From NCBI GenBank assembly GCA_947492825.1, contig CANLNT010000001.1:310001-374000 (forward strand): DNA of 64,000 nucleotides, written 5' to 3'. The notes under the pieces are model-generated. The model did not search any database, was not told where the DNA came from, and saw only the letters and a list, made by a program, of their open reading frames with translations. This document shows, piece by piece, positions 9,860 through 18,111 of this stretch. Both the position numbers and the translations under genes were made by a program. The DNA is from an uncultured Paracoccaceae bacterium. Lineage in GTDB: Bacteria > Pseudomonadota > Alphaproteobacteria > Rhodobacterales > Rhodobacteraceae. Every line of letters begins with the position of its first letter. The first letter of the stretch is position 1.

Positions 9860-10456
9860 TCAGGCTGTTCCTTCGGCCGCGACCGGGGGCAGGATGTCTT
9901 TTTCGTACATGTAGACCACGGTGCCCTTGGGGACGCGGTTATAAAGATCCACGATCTGGCGGTTGATCAGGCGTGCGCAACCGTTTGAGACATCTTTGCC
10001 AATCGTGTTGGGCAGATGCGTGCCGTGGATGCGCAGGAACGTGTCGCGGTTCCCTTGGAACAGATACAGCGCGCGCGCGCCCAGCGGGTTGGTTGGGCCG
10101 CCTTCCATGCCGTCCTCCCATTCGCGGTAGGCAGGTGTGCGTTCCATCATGTCGTCGGTGGGCCGCCAGCTGGGCCATTCTTTCTTGGCCTTGATGGTGT
10201 AAATCCCCGGCTCGTAGAGCGAATCCCGGCCAACCCCCACGAAATAGCGGATCGCGCGGCCTCCGGGCAGCGTCCAGTAAAGCGAATACTCATCCGGCAC
10301 CACGTGGATTTGACCTGCGGGCAGGGCATTGTTCATCACGACCACGCGCGGGGCAAGGGTATCGGGCAGCTCGGCCAGGGTCCAATGGCCATCGGCCACA
10401 ACGGGGCTTGCCGAAAACGCAGCAGCACTGGCCAGAAAATGGCGACGGTTTAACAT
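9860..10456 (-). CDS. L,D-transpeptidase, YkuD family, exported
   Basis: Periplasmic peptidoglycan-modifying enzyme that forms 3-3 crosslinks or attaches proteins to the wall. The 198-aa protein begins with a twin-Arg-like signal (MLNRRHFLASAAAFSAS, cleavage near residue 21). The YkuD core runs about 40-190 with catalytic His144 in IHGTHLP and Cys160 in SNGCARL. The start is supported by ggagag six bases upstream. It is monocistronic and faces aspS across a shared terminator. Confidence 0.93.
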   Translation of the reverse strand: MLNRRHFLASAAAFSASPVVADGHWTLAELPDTLAPRVVVMNNALPAGQIHVVPDEYSLYWTLPGGRAIRYFVGVGRDSLYEPGIYTIKAKKEWPSWRPTDDMMERTPAYREWEDGMEGGPTNPLGARALYLFQGNRDTFLRIHGTHLPNTIGKDVSNGCARLINRQIVDLYNRVPKGTVVYMYEKDILPPVAAEGTA

Positions 10457-10637
10457 GGGTCTCTCCTTTGGGTCGGTCGCCCGGCAGCAGGCGGTCGGAC
10501 ATGATATTGCACGGAAATGGGGCGGTGGTCGCCCGGAATCACATCAATTTTGCGTGGATCAGCGGATTTTGGCAGAAGTGTTGAAAATGAGCGTCGGATT
10601 CCGCGCCGTCACACGTTAAACCAAGGGAAAGGTGAGT

Positions 10638-12014
10638 ATGACGATGTTTGATCCGACCCTGGCGCTTGTGCGGTTTGGCACGGGCCTAAGCCCTCGATTT
10701 GCGCGCCCGGTGGGGGTTGATTCGCTCATTGCAGAGCTTGGGGGCGACGATGCAATGGCTACAGCCTTCCCAATCTCGGGCTTTGCGGACACCCGGCCCA
10801 GCCATGCCACCCTTGGCTGGATCAACCGCGCGGCGAAAACGGCCGTGGACACCCCCGATGAAGCGGCGGCCATGCAGGCCCGCAACATGGTGCGCGGCGA
10901 GGTGCGCGTGGTGCGACAGGCGCACCATCTGGCCACAGTGGCCCGCGCGGTGGACGACCCCAGCGGGTTGCGCGAACGTCTGGTGGCCTTTTGGGCAGAT
11001 CACTTCACCGTCATCCGCCGCCCGTTCGAGACAGCGCACCTGGTCACACCCTATGTGGAGGACGCCATCCGCAGCCACGTCACCGGGTCCTTTGCGCAGA
11101 TGCTGCGTGCAGTGGTCACGCATCCGATGATGCTGATCTATCTGGAACAATTCCGGTCCATTGGCCCGGCCTCGCCGACCGGGCAGCGCCGCAATGTGGG
11201 GCTGAACGAAAACCTGGCGCGGGAATTGCTTGAACTGCATCTGCTGGGGGTTGATGGCACCTACAGCCAACGCGACGTGCGCGAACTGGCAGAGCTTTTG
11301 ACCGGGCTCAGCTATTCGGAACGGCGGGGTTTCTACTTTGATCGCAACCGGGTGGAACCGGGGGGCGAGACGGTGCTGGGGCTGTCGTTTGCCAGTGATG
11401 CGACGTTGGACAATGTGCTTGGCGCGATGGATGCGCTGGCGGCGTTGCCGGATACGGCGACGCATCTGGCCCGCAAGATGGCGGTGCATTTTGTGCATGA
11501 TGATCCAGACCCCGATTTGGTGGCCGCTATGGCCGCAGGCTTTGGGCCGCAGGGTGATCTGATGGGCATGACCGCCGCGATGTTGCGGCATCCAGCGGCC
11601 TGGGCCGTAAGCCGGGTCAAGGTCCGCACGCCGCAGCAATTCATCACCGCCAGCCTGCGCGCCCTTGGCGTAACCGGTGAGACGGTGATGGCCGCGGACC
11701 GCCGGATCTACCAGCAGGTGCTGGCGCGGCCTTTGCAAGTGATGGGTCAGCCGTGGGAAAACCCAGGCGGCCCCGATGGCTGGCCCGAGGATGCAGCCAG
11801 TTGGATCATCCCACAAGCGATGGCCGGGCGGATCACCTGGGCGATGCAGGTGCCCCGGCGGATTGTCGCGGACCTGCCTGACCCCCGCGATTTTGTCCAA
11901 ACCGCGCTGGGCGATCTGGCAACAGAAGACGTGATCTTTGTCGCCGGTGCGGCTGAAAACAAGGCCGAAGGCGTGGGGGTCATTCTGGCCTCTGCCGCTT
12001 TCCAGCGGAGGTGA
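10638..12014 (+). CDS. DUF1800 domain protein
   Basis: A 458-aa protein of the DUF1800 family, almost always encoded next to DUF1501. Family hallmarks are visible: LVAFWADHF, ENLARELLELHLLGVDGTYSQ and the segment PQQF in the C-terminal third. Its biochemical role is unknown; the family is often linked to exported proteins, but no signal peptide is clear here. The start is uncertain among GTG 10632, ATG 10638 and ATG 10644; ATG 10638 has aaggtgag in the best position. The stop overlaps the Shine-Dalgarno site of the DUF1501 gene, so the pair is co-translated. Confidence 0.85.
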   Translation: MTMFDPTLALVRFGTGLSPRFARPVGVDSLIAELGGDDAMATAFPISGFADTRPSHATLGWINRAAKTAVDTPDEAAAMQARNMVRGEVRVVRQAHHLATVARAVDDPSGLRERLVAFWADHFTVIRRPFETAHLVTPYVEDAIRSHVTGSFAQMLRAVVTHPMMLIYLEQFRSIGPASPTGQRRNVGLNENLARELLELHLLGVDGTYSQRDVRELAELLTGLSYSERRGFYFDRNRVEPGGETVLGLSFASDATLDNVLGAMDALAALPDTATHLARKMAVHFVHDDPDPDLVAAMAAGFGPQGDLMGMTAAMLRHPAAWAVSRVKVRTPQQFITASLRALGVTGETVMAADRRIYQQVLARPLQVMGQPWENPGGPDGWPEDAASWIIPQAMAGRITWAMQVPRRIVADLPDPRDFVQTALGDLATEDVIFVAGAAENKAEGVGVILASAAFQRR

Positions 12015-12016
12015 GC

Positions 12017-13210
12017 ATGGACCGGCGATCGTTCCTTTTGCAAAGCGCGGCACTGGGCTGTTCGGCCGCCGCCAGCCCGCTGTTGACGCCCGTGGCCTTT
12101 GCCGAGGCACCCGGCGACAACCGTTTGGTGGTGATCATTCTGCGTGGCGCGATGGATGGCATCGACGCGCTGCGCCCCTTGGGCGATCCGGCCTTTGCTG
12201 CCCTGCGTCCGGGCCTGAACGACGGCAAGCACGCAGATCTGGACGGGTTCTGGGGGCTGCATCCGGCGCTGAAACCGCTGCTGCCGCTCTGGCAAGCCGG
12301 GCAGGTTGGTGCGGTGCAGGCAACCTCGACCCCGTACCGCAACAAGCGCAGCCATTTTGATGGGCAGGACATTTTAGAGGCGGGCGTGCTGCAAATCGGT
12401 GGTGGCGCGACCGGCTGGCTCAACCGCTTGCTGACCACGCTGCCCAATGCGGCGGCAGAGACGGCCTATGCCATCGGACGTGAACAAATGGCGATCCTGT
12501 CGGGGCCTGCTGCCGCCTCTCGCTGGTCGCCGGATGCCAATTTGCGCTTGTCCGGGCAGGCGCAGCGGCTTTTGGAAATCGTCTATCACGATGACCCGCT
12601 GTTCCGGGATGCCGCCGCGCAAGCCATTGAAATTGCAGCCCTTGTGAAAGAGCAAGAGGCGACAGAGGTCGAAGACTCCGATGCGATGGCGATGATGCAG
12701 GCGGTGCAATCGGGCGGCGTGCATGTGAACTTGGCCGAATTTGCCGCCGCGCGGTTGCGTGGTGCGACGCGGATTGCCAGTTTTTCGCTTGGCGGCTGGG
12801 ATACCCACCAAAATCAGGCCTTCGCGCTGGATCGGGCACTGGCCCGGTTGTCTGACACCATTCTGACCCTGCGGGCGCAGCTTGGCCCGGTCTGGGACAA
12901 GACGGCGGTGCTGTGCCTGACAGAGTTTGGCCGCACCGCCTTTGAAAACGGCACACGCGGTACCGATCATGGCACCGGTGGTGCGATGCTTTATGCCGGT
13001 GGTGCGTTGCGCGGCGGGGCGGTGCGCGGAACGTGGCCGGGTCTGGAAGAGGCCGCACTTTTTGACCGCCGCGATGTGATGCCGACCAGCGATGTGCGCA
13101 CCCTTGCCGGTTGGGTCATGCGCGGCATGTTTGGCACCACCGCCAGCGACATCGAAAATGTCGTGTTTCCGGCGCTTGATCTGGGGGATGATCCCGGCCT
13201 GTTGCTTTGA
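12017..13210 (+). CDS. DUF1501 family protein with Tat-like signal
   Basis: A 397-aa protein of the DUF1501 (sulfatase-like alkaline phosphatase fold) family. The N-terminus MDRRSFLLQSAALGCSAAAS is a twin-arginine-type signal with probable cleavage near residue 27. The conserved C-terminal block LTEFGRTAFENGTRGTDHG with its Asp-His pair and GGA loops is present. ATG 12017 follows ggaggtgag, which also contains the stop of the DUF1800 gene; the pair is therefore a tightly coupled operon. It is presumably an exported or periplasmic protein of unknown activity. Confidence 0.87.
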   Translation: MDRRSFLLQSAALGCSAAASPLLTPVAFAEAPGDNRLVVIILRGAMDGIDALRPLGDPAFAALRPGLNDGKHADLDGFWGLHPALKPLLPLWQAGQVGAVQATSTPYRNKRSHFDGQDILEAGVLQIGGGATGWLNRLLTTLPNAAAETAYAIGREQMAILSGPAAASRWSPDANLRLSGQAQRLLEIVYHDDPLFRDAAAQAIEIAALVKEQEATEVEDSDAMAMMQAVQSGGVHVNLAEFAAARLRGATRIASFSLGGWDTHQNQAFALDRALARLSDTILTLRAQLGPVWDKTAVLCLTEFGRTAFENGTRGTDHGTGGAMLYAGGALRGGAVRGTWPGLEEAALFDRRDVMPTSDVRTLAGWVMRGMFGTTASDIENVVFPALDLGDDPGLLL

Positions 13211-13257
13211 TCCGTCGCGCAGGGCAGGGTGCCGCCACATGACAAGGGGACCCCGCC

Positions 13258-13965
13258 ATGACCAACCGCCCGCTTGGCCCGATTGTCCCTGATTGGACAG
13301 AAGCCGCTGATCCTTCCGGACTGAACCTGACAGGGCATTATGCGAACCTGCGCCCGCTTGATGCGGCAGATGCGATGGGGCTTTGGAAGGTATTTGAAGG
13401 GGCTGATTGGGTATGGGATTACCTATATGAACCCGCGCCGCCCGATTTTACGCGCTTCGAAAGGATTGTCGCCGGCGTCGCCGCCCGGACCCAAAGCCCC
13501 GCCTATGTCGTCAGCGCGGCGGTTTCCGGCTTTCCGCTGGGCTATCTGACATTCTACACCGTTGTCCGGGAAAGCGGGAACATCGAGATTGGCAACGTCA
13601 ACTTCTCGCCTGCGTTGCAAGGGACAACTTTCGCGACAGAGGCGTTTTCCCTGATGCTGCGCTGGGCCTTCGGCCACGGCTACCGTCGGGTGGAATGGAA
13701 ATGCAATGCGCTGAACGCGCCGTCGCGCCGGGCCGCCCAGCGGCTGGGGTTTAGCTTTGAAGGCATCTTTCGCCAGCATCTGGTGGTCAAGGGCCGCAAC
13801 CGCGATACGGCCTGGCTGGCGATGACCGATGGCGACTGGGACCGGATCGGTCCGGCACATGATGCTTGGCTGTCACCGGACAATTTCGACGAAAACGGTA
13901 TCCAACGGCAGTCACTCGCCGCCCTGACCTGGCCGCATCTGGCCACGCGCGATCCCAGCGTCTAA
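13258..13965 (+). CDS. GNAT family N-acetyltransferase (RimJ/RimL type)
   Basis: A 235-aa acetyl-CoA-dependent acetyltransferase. The RimJ/RimL-like layout is visible: GHYANLRPLDAADA at the start of the fold, GNVNFSPALQGTTFATEAF (motif A region that grips acetyl-CoA), and a final VEWKCNALNAPSRRAAQRLG block typical of this subgroup. The extended N-terminus of about 25 residues and C-terminal tail of about 40 are outside the core. It lies 47 bp after the DUF1501 gene on the same strand and may be in its transcript. The substrate is unknown. Confidence 0.87.
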   Translation: MTNRPLGPIVPDWTEAADPSGLNLTGHYANLRPLDAADAMGLWKVFEGADWVWDYLYEPAPPDFTRFERIVAGVAARTQSPAYVVSAAVSGFPLGYLTFYTVVRESGNIEIGNVNFSPALQGTTFATEAFSLMLRWAFGHGYRRVEWKCNALNAPSRRAAQRLGFSFEGIFRQHLVVKGRNRDTAWLAMTDGDWDRIGPAHDAWLSPDNFDENGIQRQSLAALTWPHLATRDPSV

Positions 13966-14678
13966 AGCGGGCCGCCTGCGGCCAAGCGGCTTTCCACCAG
14001 ATCGGTCAGTTGCGACAGCCCCTGTTGCAGCGGCGCACCCTTTTGGCGCAGCGTTTTCAACCGGTGAACGGCATCATGCAAATCGCTGTCATCAGCACTG
14101 CGGGCCACGCCGCCCAGAAACTGCGTCACATAATCAATCGACCCGTCCGTGGCGGGGGTGCGCAGCACCTCTGCCACATGGCTCAGGTCGTCATGAAACG
14201 CGATGCGGTCAGGTTCCACCACCTCGTCCGAAATCAGGCGCGGCCCCGGTGGCTGCCGGTCTGCGGGCAGATGGGCCAGAATCGCGGATTGGAACGCCGC
14301 AAGGCTGGCGATCGGTTTCGACAGAAAGCCGTCAGCGCCTGCGGCAATCACTTCACCTTCGGCATCCAGATCACCACTGGTGCCAAGCACCACGTCAATG
14401 CGGGGCGATCCGCGGGCAAGGTCCGCAATCAGCGGCAAGCCAGAGCCATCGGGCAGCCCCACATCAACAATCACCACCGAGGGGCGATAAACATTCAGAT
14501 GTTTGCGCGCCGATTGCAGGCTATCGGCCCGTCTGATCCGTGCACCCGATCGCAGGCACAACATGCGCACCGCCTCGCACGCAAATCGGCTGTCTTCGAC
14601 CAATAGAACCGTCAACCCCAGCAATGGCCGCAGGGCCGTTGCCTGTCGCATTGCCTTGAAATCGTCCAAGCCTTCCAT
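13962..14678 (-). CDS. Response regulator receiver protein, no DNA-binding domain seen
   Basis: A 238-aa protein with one CheY-like receiver domain at about residues 20-145. LLVEDSRF carries the acidic pocket, VVIVDVGLPDGSG the phospho-acceptor Asp, and FLSKPI the conserved Lys. The C-terminal 90 residues are helical and contain DAVHRLKTLRQKG, which loosely resembles an HPt histidine motif; I do not see a HTH output domain. The start at 14678 has ggagg in place; an in-frame extension upstream is ignored. It converges on the GNAT gene with a 4-bp overlap. No kinase is adjacent. Confidence 0.82.
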   Translation of the reverse strand: MEGLDDFKAMRQATALRPLLGLTVLLVEDSRFACEAVRMLCLRSGARIRRADSLQSARKHLNVYRPSVVIVDVGLPDGSGLPLIADLARGSPRIDVVLGTSGDLDAEGEVIAAGADGFLSKPIASLAAFQSAILAHLPADRQPPGPRLISDEVVEPDRIAFHDDLSHVAEVLRTPATDGSIDYVTQFLGGVARSADDSDLHDAVHRLKTLRQKGAPLQQGLSQLTDLVESRLAAGGPL

Positions 14679-14817
14679 CGTCGCCTCCGTCCTCGGGATG
14701 GCTTGACCAAAACATGACAAAGTGAATCGTCTCTTAACGCGCGGCAGATTGCCCCGCCGACTTGCCCAGACGAGCCGCAGGCGACATAAGCAGGCCAAAC
14801 CACGCAGGAGTGTTCAC

Positions 14818-15216
14818 ATGATCGGTCGCCTCAACCACGTCGCCATCGCTGTCCCCGACTTGGAAGCTGCCAGCGGGCAATATCGCACCGCCCTTGGTGC
14901 CGATGTGGGCGCGCCGCAGGATGAACCCGATCACGGCGTCACGGTGGTCTTCATCACCTTGCCCAACACCAAGATCGAACTGCTTTACCCGCTGGGCGAA
15001 AACTCCCCGATTCAGGGGTTTCTCGACAAGAACCCATCGGGCGGCATCCACCACATCTGCTATGAAGTTGACGACATCAATGCCGCCAGCGACCGCCTTG
15101 TCGCCGAAGGCGCGCGGGTGCTGGGCGCGCCCAAGATCGGCGCACATGGCAAGCCGGTGATTTTCCTGCACCCCAAGGACTTCAACGGCTGCCTGATCGA
15201 GTTGGAGCAGGTCTGA
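14818..15216 (+). CDS. mce: Methylmalonyl-CoA epimerase
   Basis: VOC-superfamily enzyme that interconverts (S)- and (R)-methylmalonyl-CoA in propionyl-CoA assimilation. The 132-aa protein has metal ligands in their usual places: His in LNHVAIAV, His in IHHICYEV and Glu in CLIELEQ. GENSPIQGFLDKNPSGG is a family hallmark. The ATG at 14818 follows aggag. Its stop overlaps the start of the DUF1467 gene (TGATG), a pairing common in Rhodobacterales. meaB and prpE of the same pathway are elsewhere in this window. Confidence 0.95.
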   Translation: MIGRLNHVAIAVPDLEAASGQYRTALGADVGAPQDEPDHGVTVVFITLPNTKIELLYPLGENSPIQGFLDKNPSGGIHHICYEVDDINAASDRLVAEGARVLGAPKIGAHGKPVIFLHPKDFNGCLIELEQV

Positions 15217-15503
15217 TGGGCCCGGTATCCGGTCTTGTCCTTTTTGCAGTCGTCTGGGCGATGGTGTTTTTCATCGTCCTGCCACTGCGCATGGTTTCTC
15301 AGGGCGACGTGGGCGAAGTCGTGCCCGGCACCCATAAATCCGCCCCCGCCAACCCACAGATCAAACGCAAGGCCAAGATCACCACACTCTGGGCCTTTGG
15401 CATCTGGGCCATTCTGGCAGGGATCATCTGGTCAGGTGCAATTGGCGTGCGTGACATCGACTGGTTCAACCGGATGGCAACACCTGATCTGGGTCAGTCC
15501 TGA
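15216..15503 (+). CDS. DUF1467 family small membrane protein
   Basis: A 95-aa protein with two hydrophobic segments (about residues 4-24 and 56-76) separated by a polar loop, matching the DUF1467 family. Start and mce stop overlap in TGATG, so it is co-translated with the epimerase. The family has no known function. Its 3' end overlaps that of the converging EI24 gene by 10 bp. Confidence 0.88.
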   Translation: MGPVSGLVLFAVVWAMVFFIVLPLRMVSQGDVGEVVPGTHKSAPANPQIKRKAKITTLWAFGIWAILAGIIWSGAIGVRDIDWFNRMATPDLGQS

Positions 15504-16195
15504 CGCGCCAGCCGGTGGTAGATGTGGGTAAAGGTCGCGGCCCCCACAATCGGGATAAAAAGGTTCAGCAGCGGCACCGTCAGCGGCACAGCCATCAGAC
15601 ACCCGGCCAGCCAGACTTCGCCTTTATGGGCCTTGCGCATGGCGGCTGCACCTGTGCGCCCCTCGCGGCGCATGGCGGCGACCGTGAAATATTCACGCCC
15701 CAGCAAGTAGCCGTTGAGCGCGTAAAACAGGATCAGCGGCGCAAAGGGGATGAAAAACAGCGGGATATAAAGGATCAGCGCCAGGATATTGGCCCCGACA
15801 ATCACCCCCAGAGAATTCACTGAATCGCGCAGCCCATCGAAAAACGGCACCCGGCCCACGGGGGCCAGGCGGGGGTAATGCACATCCTCGACCGCCGCCG
15901 CCACGTCATCCAGAAAAAGCGAGGTGATGGCACTGGCGACCGGGATCATCAGAAAGACCGACAGCACCAGCATCAGCACCAGTGACCCCAGCGACAGCAG
16001 GTCACCGACCCATGTCACCTCGTACCCGCCGGGCAGAGTTGTGGTCTCTCCGGTCAAAAGGTTAATCAGCCCCAGAACAATCGCATAAGCCCCCACGAGC
16101 AGCGCCACGGTCAACCCAAGGCCCAAAAACAGCACCCGGCGAAAGCGCGGGTCGGGCAATTGGCCCAAAGCCTTTAGAAAGTCCTGAAAGATCAT
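15494..16195 (-). CDS. EI24/CysZ-like multi-pass membrane protein
   Basis: A 233-aa protein with several hydrophobic helices, including segments near residues 22-45, 60-90, 130-160 and 200-225. It fits the EI24 domain family that includes the sulfate permease CysZ. The segment PFAPLILFYALNGYLLGREYF is a characteristic block. A transport role in sulfate or small solutes is possible, but no sulfur gene is nearby. The start ATGA overlaps the stop of the upstream nitroreductase gene by 4 bp, so the two form an operon. Confidence 0.82.
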   Translation of the reverse strand: MIFQDFLKALGQLPDPRFRRVLFLGLGLTVALLVGAYAIVLGLINLLTGETTTLPGGYEVTWVGDLLSLGSLVLMLVLSVFLMIPVASAITSLFLDDVAAAVEDVHYPRLAPVGRVPFFDGLRDSVNSLGVIVGANILALILYIPLFFIPFAPLILFYALNGYLLGREYFTVAAMRREGRTGAAAMRKAHKGEVWLAGCLMAVPLTVPLLNLFIPIVGAATFTHIYHRLARQD

Positions 16196-16770
16196 GCGTC
16201 CAGCCAGGTCGTGATCGCATCCAGATCAGGACGCGGGCGTTCGGGTGGGGCGTTTGTCTCTGTTCCCAGATGGATGAACCCGGCGATGCGCTCATGCTCT
16301 GCCAGCCCCAGAGTGTCGCGCACGAATGTGCGGTCATGACTGGCCCAGCCGGACAGCCAATTTGCGCCCCATCCGCTGGCAAGGGCCGCATTCAGCAGCG
16401 CAAGACAGACCGCACCGGCAGAATAGGTCTGCTCAATCGCGGGGATCTTCTCGGACGGTTTGGGGCTTTCCACCACGGCGACGGCCAGATCGGCATTGGC
16501 AAACTGCGCCTCGGCCTTGGTGATCTTGTCGGGGTCGATGCCCAATGCGGCCCCGCGCGCCGGGATCGCCTGCGCCAGCCGCGCCAGCGCTTCCTTTTCC
16601 AGCACAATGAACCGCCAGGGTTCCAGCTTACCATGATCGGGCGTGCGCGCGGCGGCGGTCAGCAGCGTCTCAACCGTTGCCCGGTCAGGGACCGGTGTCG
16701 TCAACGTCTTGGCCGGGCGTGACCGCCGTGTCAGCAGGAAATCAAGGGCGGCGTGGTTAGGTGCTGGCAT
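16192..16770 (-). CDS. Nitroreductase family FMN oxidoreductase (YdjA-like)
   Basis: A 192-aa flavin oxidoreductase of the short YdjA-type nitroreductases. RRSRPAKTL near the N-terminus is the FMN phosphate-binding start, AARTPDHGKLEPWRF is the signature segment, and GWGANWLSG and GFIHLGTE close the fold. It probably reduces nitro-compounds or quinones with NAD(P)H; the natural substrate is unknown. It is the first gene of a two-gene operon with the EI24 gene. Its start lies inside the frame of a histone-deacetylase-like remnant. Confidence 0.9.
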   Translation of the reverse strand: MPAPNHAALDFLLTRRSRPAKTLTTPVPDRATVETLLTAAARTPDHGKLEPWRFIVLEKEALARLAQAIPARGAALGIDPDKITKAEAQFANADLAVAVVESPKPSEKIPAIEQTYSAGAVCLALLNAALASGWGANWLSGWASHDRTFVRDTLGLAEHERIAGFIHLGTETNAPPERPRPDLDAITTWLDA

Positions 16771-16936
16771 GGCTGGGTTCCAAAATGAGACAGGCGACAG
16801 GTAGTTGCTGACGCGCGATCACACAAGTCACCCCGCCGTCCAGCGGCTGCACCATCCCACCCACCGGCAACATGCCCGCATAATGGCCACCCGCATGCCA
16901 AAAACACCCCTCATCCCAGAAAAACCCTGTCCGCAT
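16757..16936 (-). pseudogene. N-terminal remnant resembling a class II histone deacetylase family gene
   Basis: The 59-codon frame starts MRTGFFWDEGCFWHAGGHY and continues GMLPVGGMVQPLDGG. As I recall the family, this matches the first 35 or so residues of Rhodobacterales class II histone deacetylase/acetylpolyamine amidohydrolase proteins, including the conserved Trp/His and PVGG-VQP positions. The match then stops: there is no catalytic His-His or Asp-His-Asp metal site, and the frame ends in the start of the nitroreductase gene. I read it as the 5' stub left by a deletion. The alternative is that a short peptide is still made. Confidence 0.5.
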
Positions 16937-16950
16937 CAGCGCTGTCCCCT

Positions 16951-16986
16951 GCTTCTTCTGGCCAAAATAATCCCCGCCGGAGGCTC
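16951..16986. repeat. Short intergenic motif, copy A (TTCTTCTGGC..CCCCGCCGGAGG)
   Basis: The motif cttcttctggcc, a short A/T-rich centre, then ccccgccggaggc. A very similar copy is at 34856-34890 and a partial one at 29328-29350. It lies in the gap between the deacetylase-like remnant and the 80-aa gene. It may be part of a terminator or simply a widespread intergenic repeat. Confidence 0.55.
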
Positions 16987-16988
16987 CC

Positions 16989-17231
16989 TCAATCGCCGCT
17001 GGCGGGGCGGATCTGATAGATGCCTTCCGGCAAATCAAGGGCAGCCTGCAGGTCGCGCAACTGGGTCAGCGACAAGGTCAGCGTGCGCACCTCATTCAGG
17101 CGCGGATCCCATTGCTCGACCGTGATACAATCCTCAAAGGCGTTGATCACGATATCCTCTTTCAAGGGGGCATCGCCCTCGTCAACTAGGGTGACAACGG
17201 TGGCGTCAAAATCATGCTCGATGGTAAACAT
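16989..17231 (-). CDS. Small conserved-looking protein, function unknown
   Basis: An 80-aa acidic, soluble protein with no signal or membrane segment. The pattern of alternating hydrophobic residues (FTIEHDFDATVVTLVDEG, EDCITVEQWDP) suggests a small beta-sheet fold. I do not recognise a family. Codon use looks normal for the window and it is preceded by a free upstream region. It is the only gene between the M48 protease gene and the deacetylase-like remnant. Confidence 0.6.
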   Translation of the reverse strand: MFTIEHDFDATVVTLVDEGDAPLKEDIVINAFEDCITVEQWDPRLNEVRTLTLSLTQLRDLQAALDLPEGIYQIRPASGD

Positions 17232-17373
17232 GCGCCCAGCCTAACGCGAACGCGAACAGGCACAAGGGCGCTGTCACCGGCATGGTTCTGCGCCTCTCGG
17301 ATTTGTCACCGCCTCTGGGGTGGACCACACGGGCAGTCCCATTAGGTTAGGGCGAAATCACCACGGATACCCG

Positions 17374-18111
17374 ATGCGCCTGTTCCCGCTTTGCCTGATC
17401 GTTTTGATGTCCGCCTGCGCGGTGGCCAAGCCTATCAATGACAAAGGCCCGATCAACAAATCACCGATCCCCGATGAGGTGTTCCAGTCGACAGACCCGC
17501 TTGCCCCGCCGCCGCGGGTGCCCTCGCGCACCGCGGTGCGCAATTTCCTTAGCGTGATCGACACCATCGAACCGGTCACTGAAGAGGTTTGCCGTCAACG
17601 CGCGCCGCAGCTGAACTGTGACTTCCTGATCGTTTACGATGCCAATCCGCGCGCGCCGATGAACGCCTTTCAAAAGGTCGATGAAACCGGCCGCCCGATC
17701 ATCATCTTCACGCTGGCACTGATCGCAGAGGCCCGCAACGAAGACGAACTCGCCTTCGTGCTGGCCCATGAGGCTGCCCACCACATCGCAGGCCACCTGG
17801 CCCGCCAACAGCAGGCAGCACTCATCGGGGCCACAATCTTCGGCAATCTGGCCCGGCTCAGCAACGACCCAGAGGCGGTTGCAAATGCACAGAAATTTGG
17901 CGCAGCACTGGGCGCGCGCACCTACTCCAAGGAATTTGAACTTGAGGCCGACGCGCTGGGCGCGCGCATCGCACAACTGGCGGGCTATGACGCCCTGCGC
18001 GGGGCAGAGTTCTTTTTCCGCATTCCCGACCCGGGCAACCGGTTCCTGGGCACGCATCCACCAAACGCAGACCGGTTTGCGGTGGTGCAAAAGGCCGCGC
18101 GCGGCACCTAG
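17374..18111 (+). CDS. M48 family metalloprotease, lipoprotein
   Basis: Zinc protease of the M48 (BepA/LoiP-like) family, 245 aa. The N-terminus is a lipoprotein signal with lipobox LMSAC (Cys about 14), so it is probably anchored on the periplasmic side of a membrane. The zinc site HEAAHH is near residue 132, and the third ligand Glu lies in ELEADALGARIA. It lacks the TPR tail of BepA. Such enzymes usually take part in envelope protein quality control. The start at 17374 is chosen because the lipoprotein signal follows directly; an in-frame extension has no support. Confidence 0.93.
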   Translation: MRLFPLCLIVLMSACAVAKPINDKGPINKSPIPDEVFQSTDPLAPPPRVPSRTAVRNFLSVIDTIEPVTEEVCRQRAPQLNCDFLIVYDANPRAPMNAFQKVDETGRPIIIFTLALIAEARNEDELAFVLAHEAAHHIAGHLARQQQAALIGATIFGNLARLSNDPEAVANAQKFGAALGARTYSKEFELEADALGARIAQLAGYDALRGAEFFFRIPDPGNRFLGTHPPNADRFAVVQKAARGT

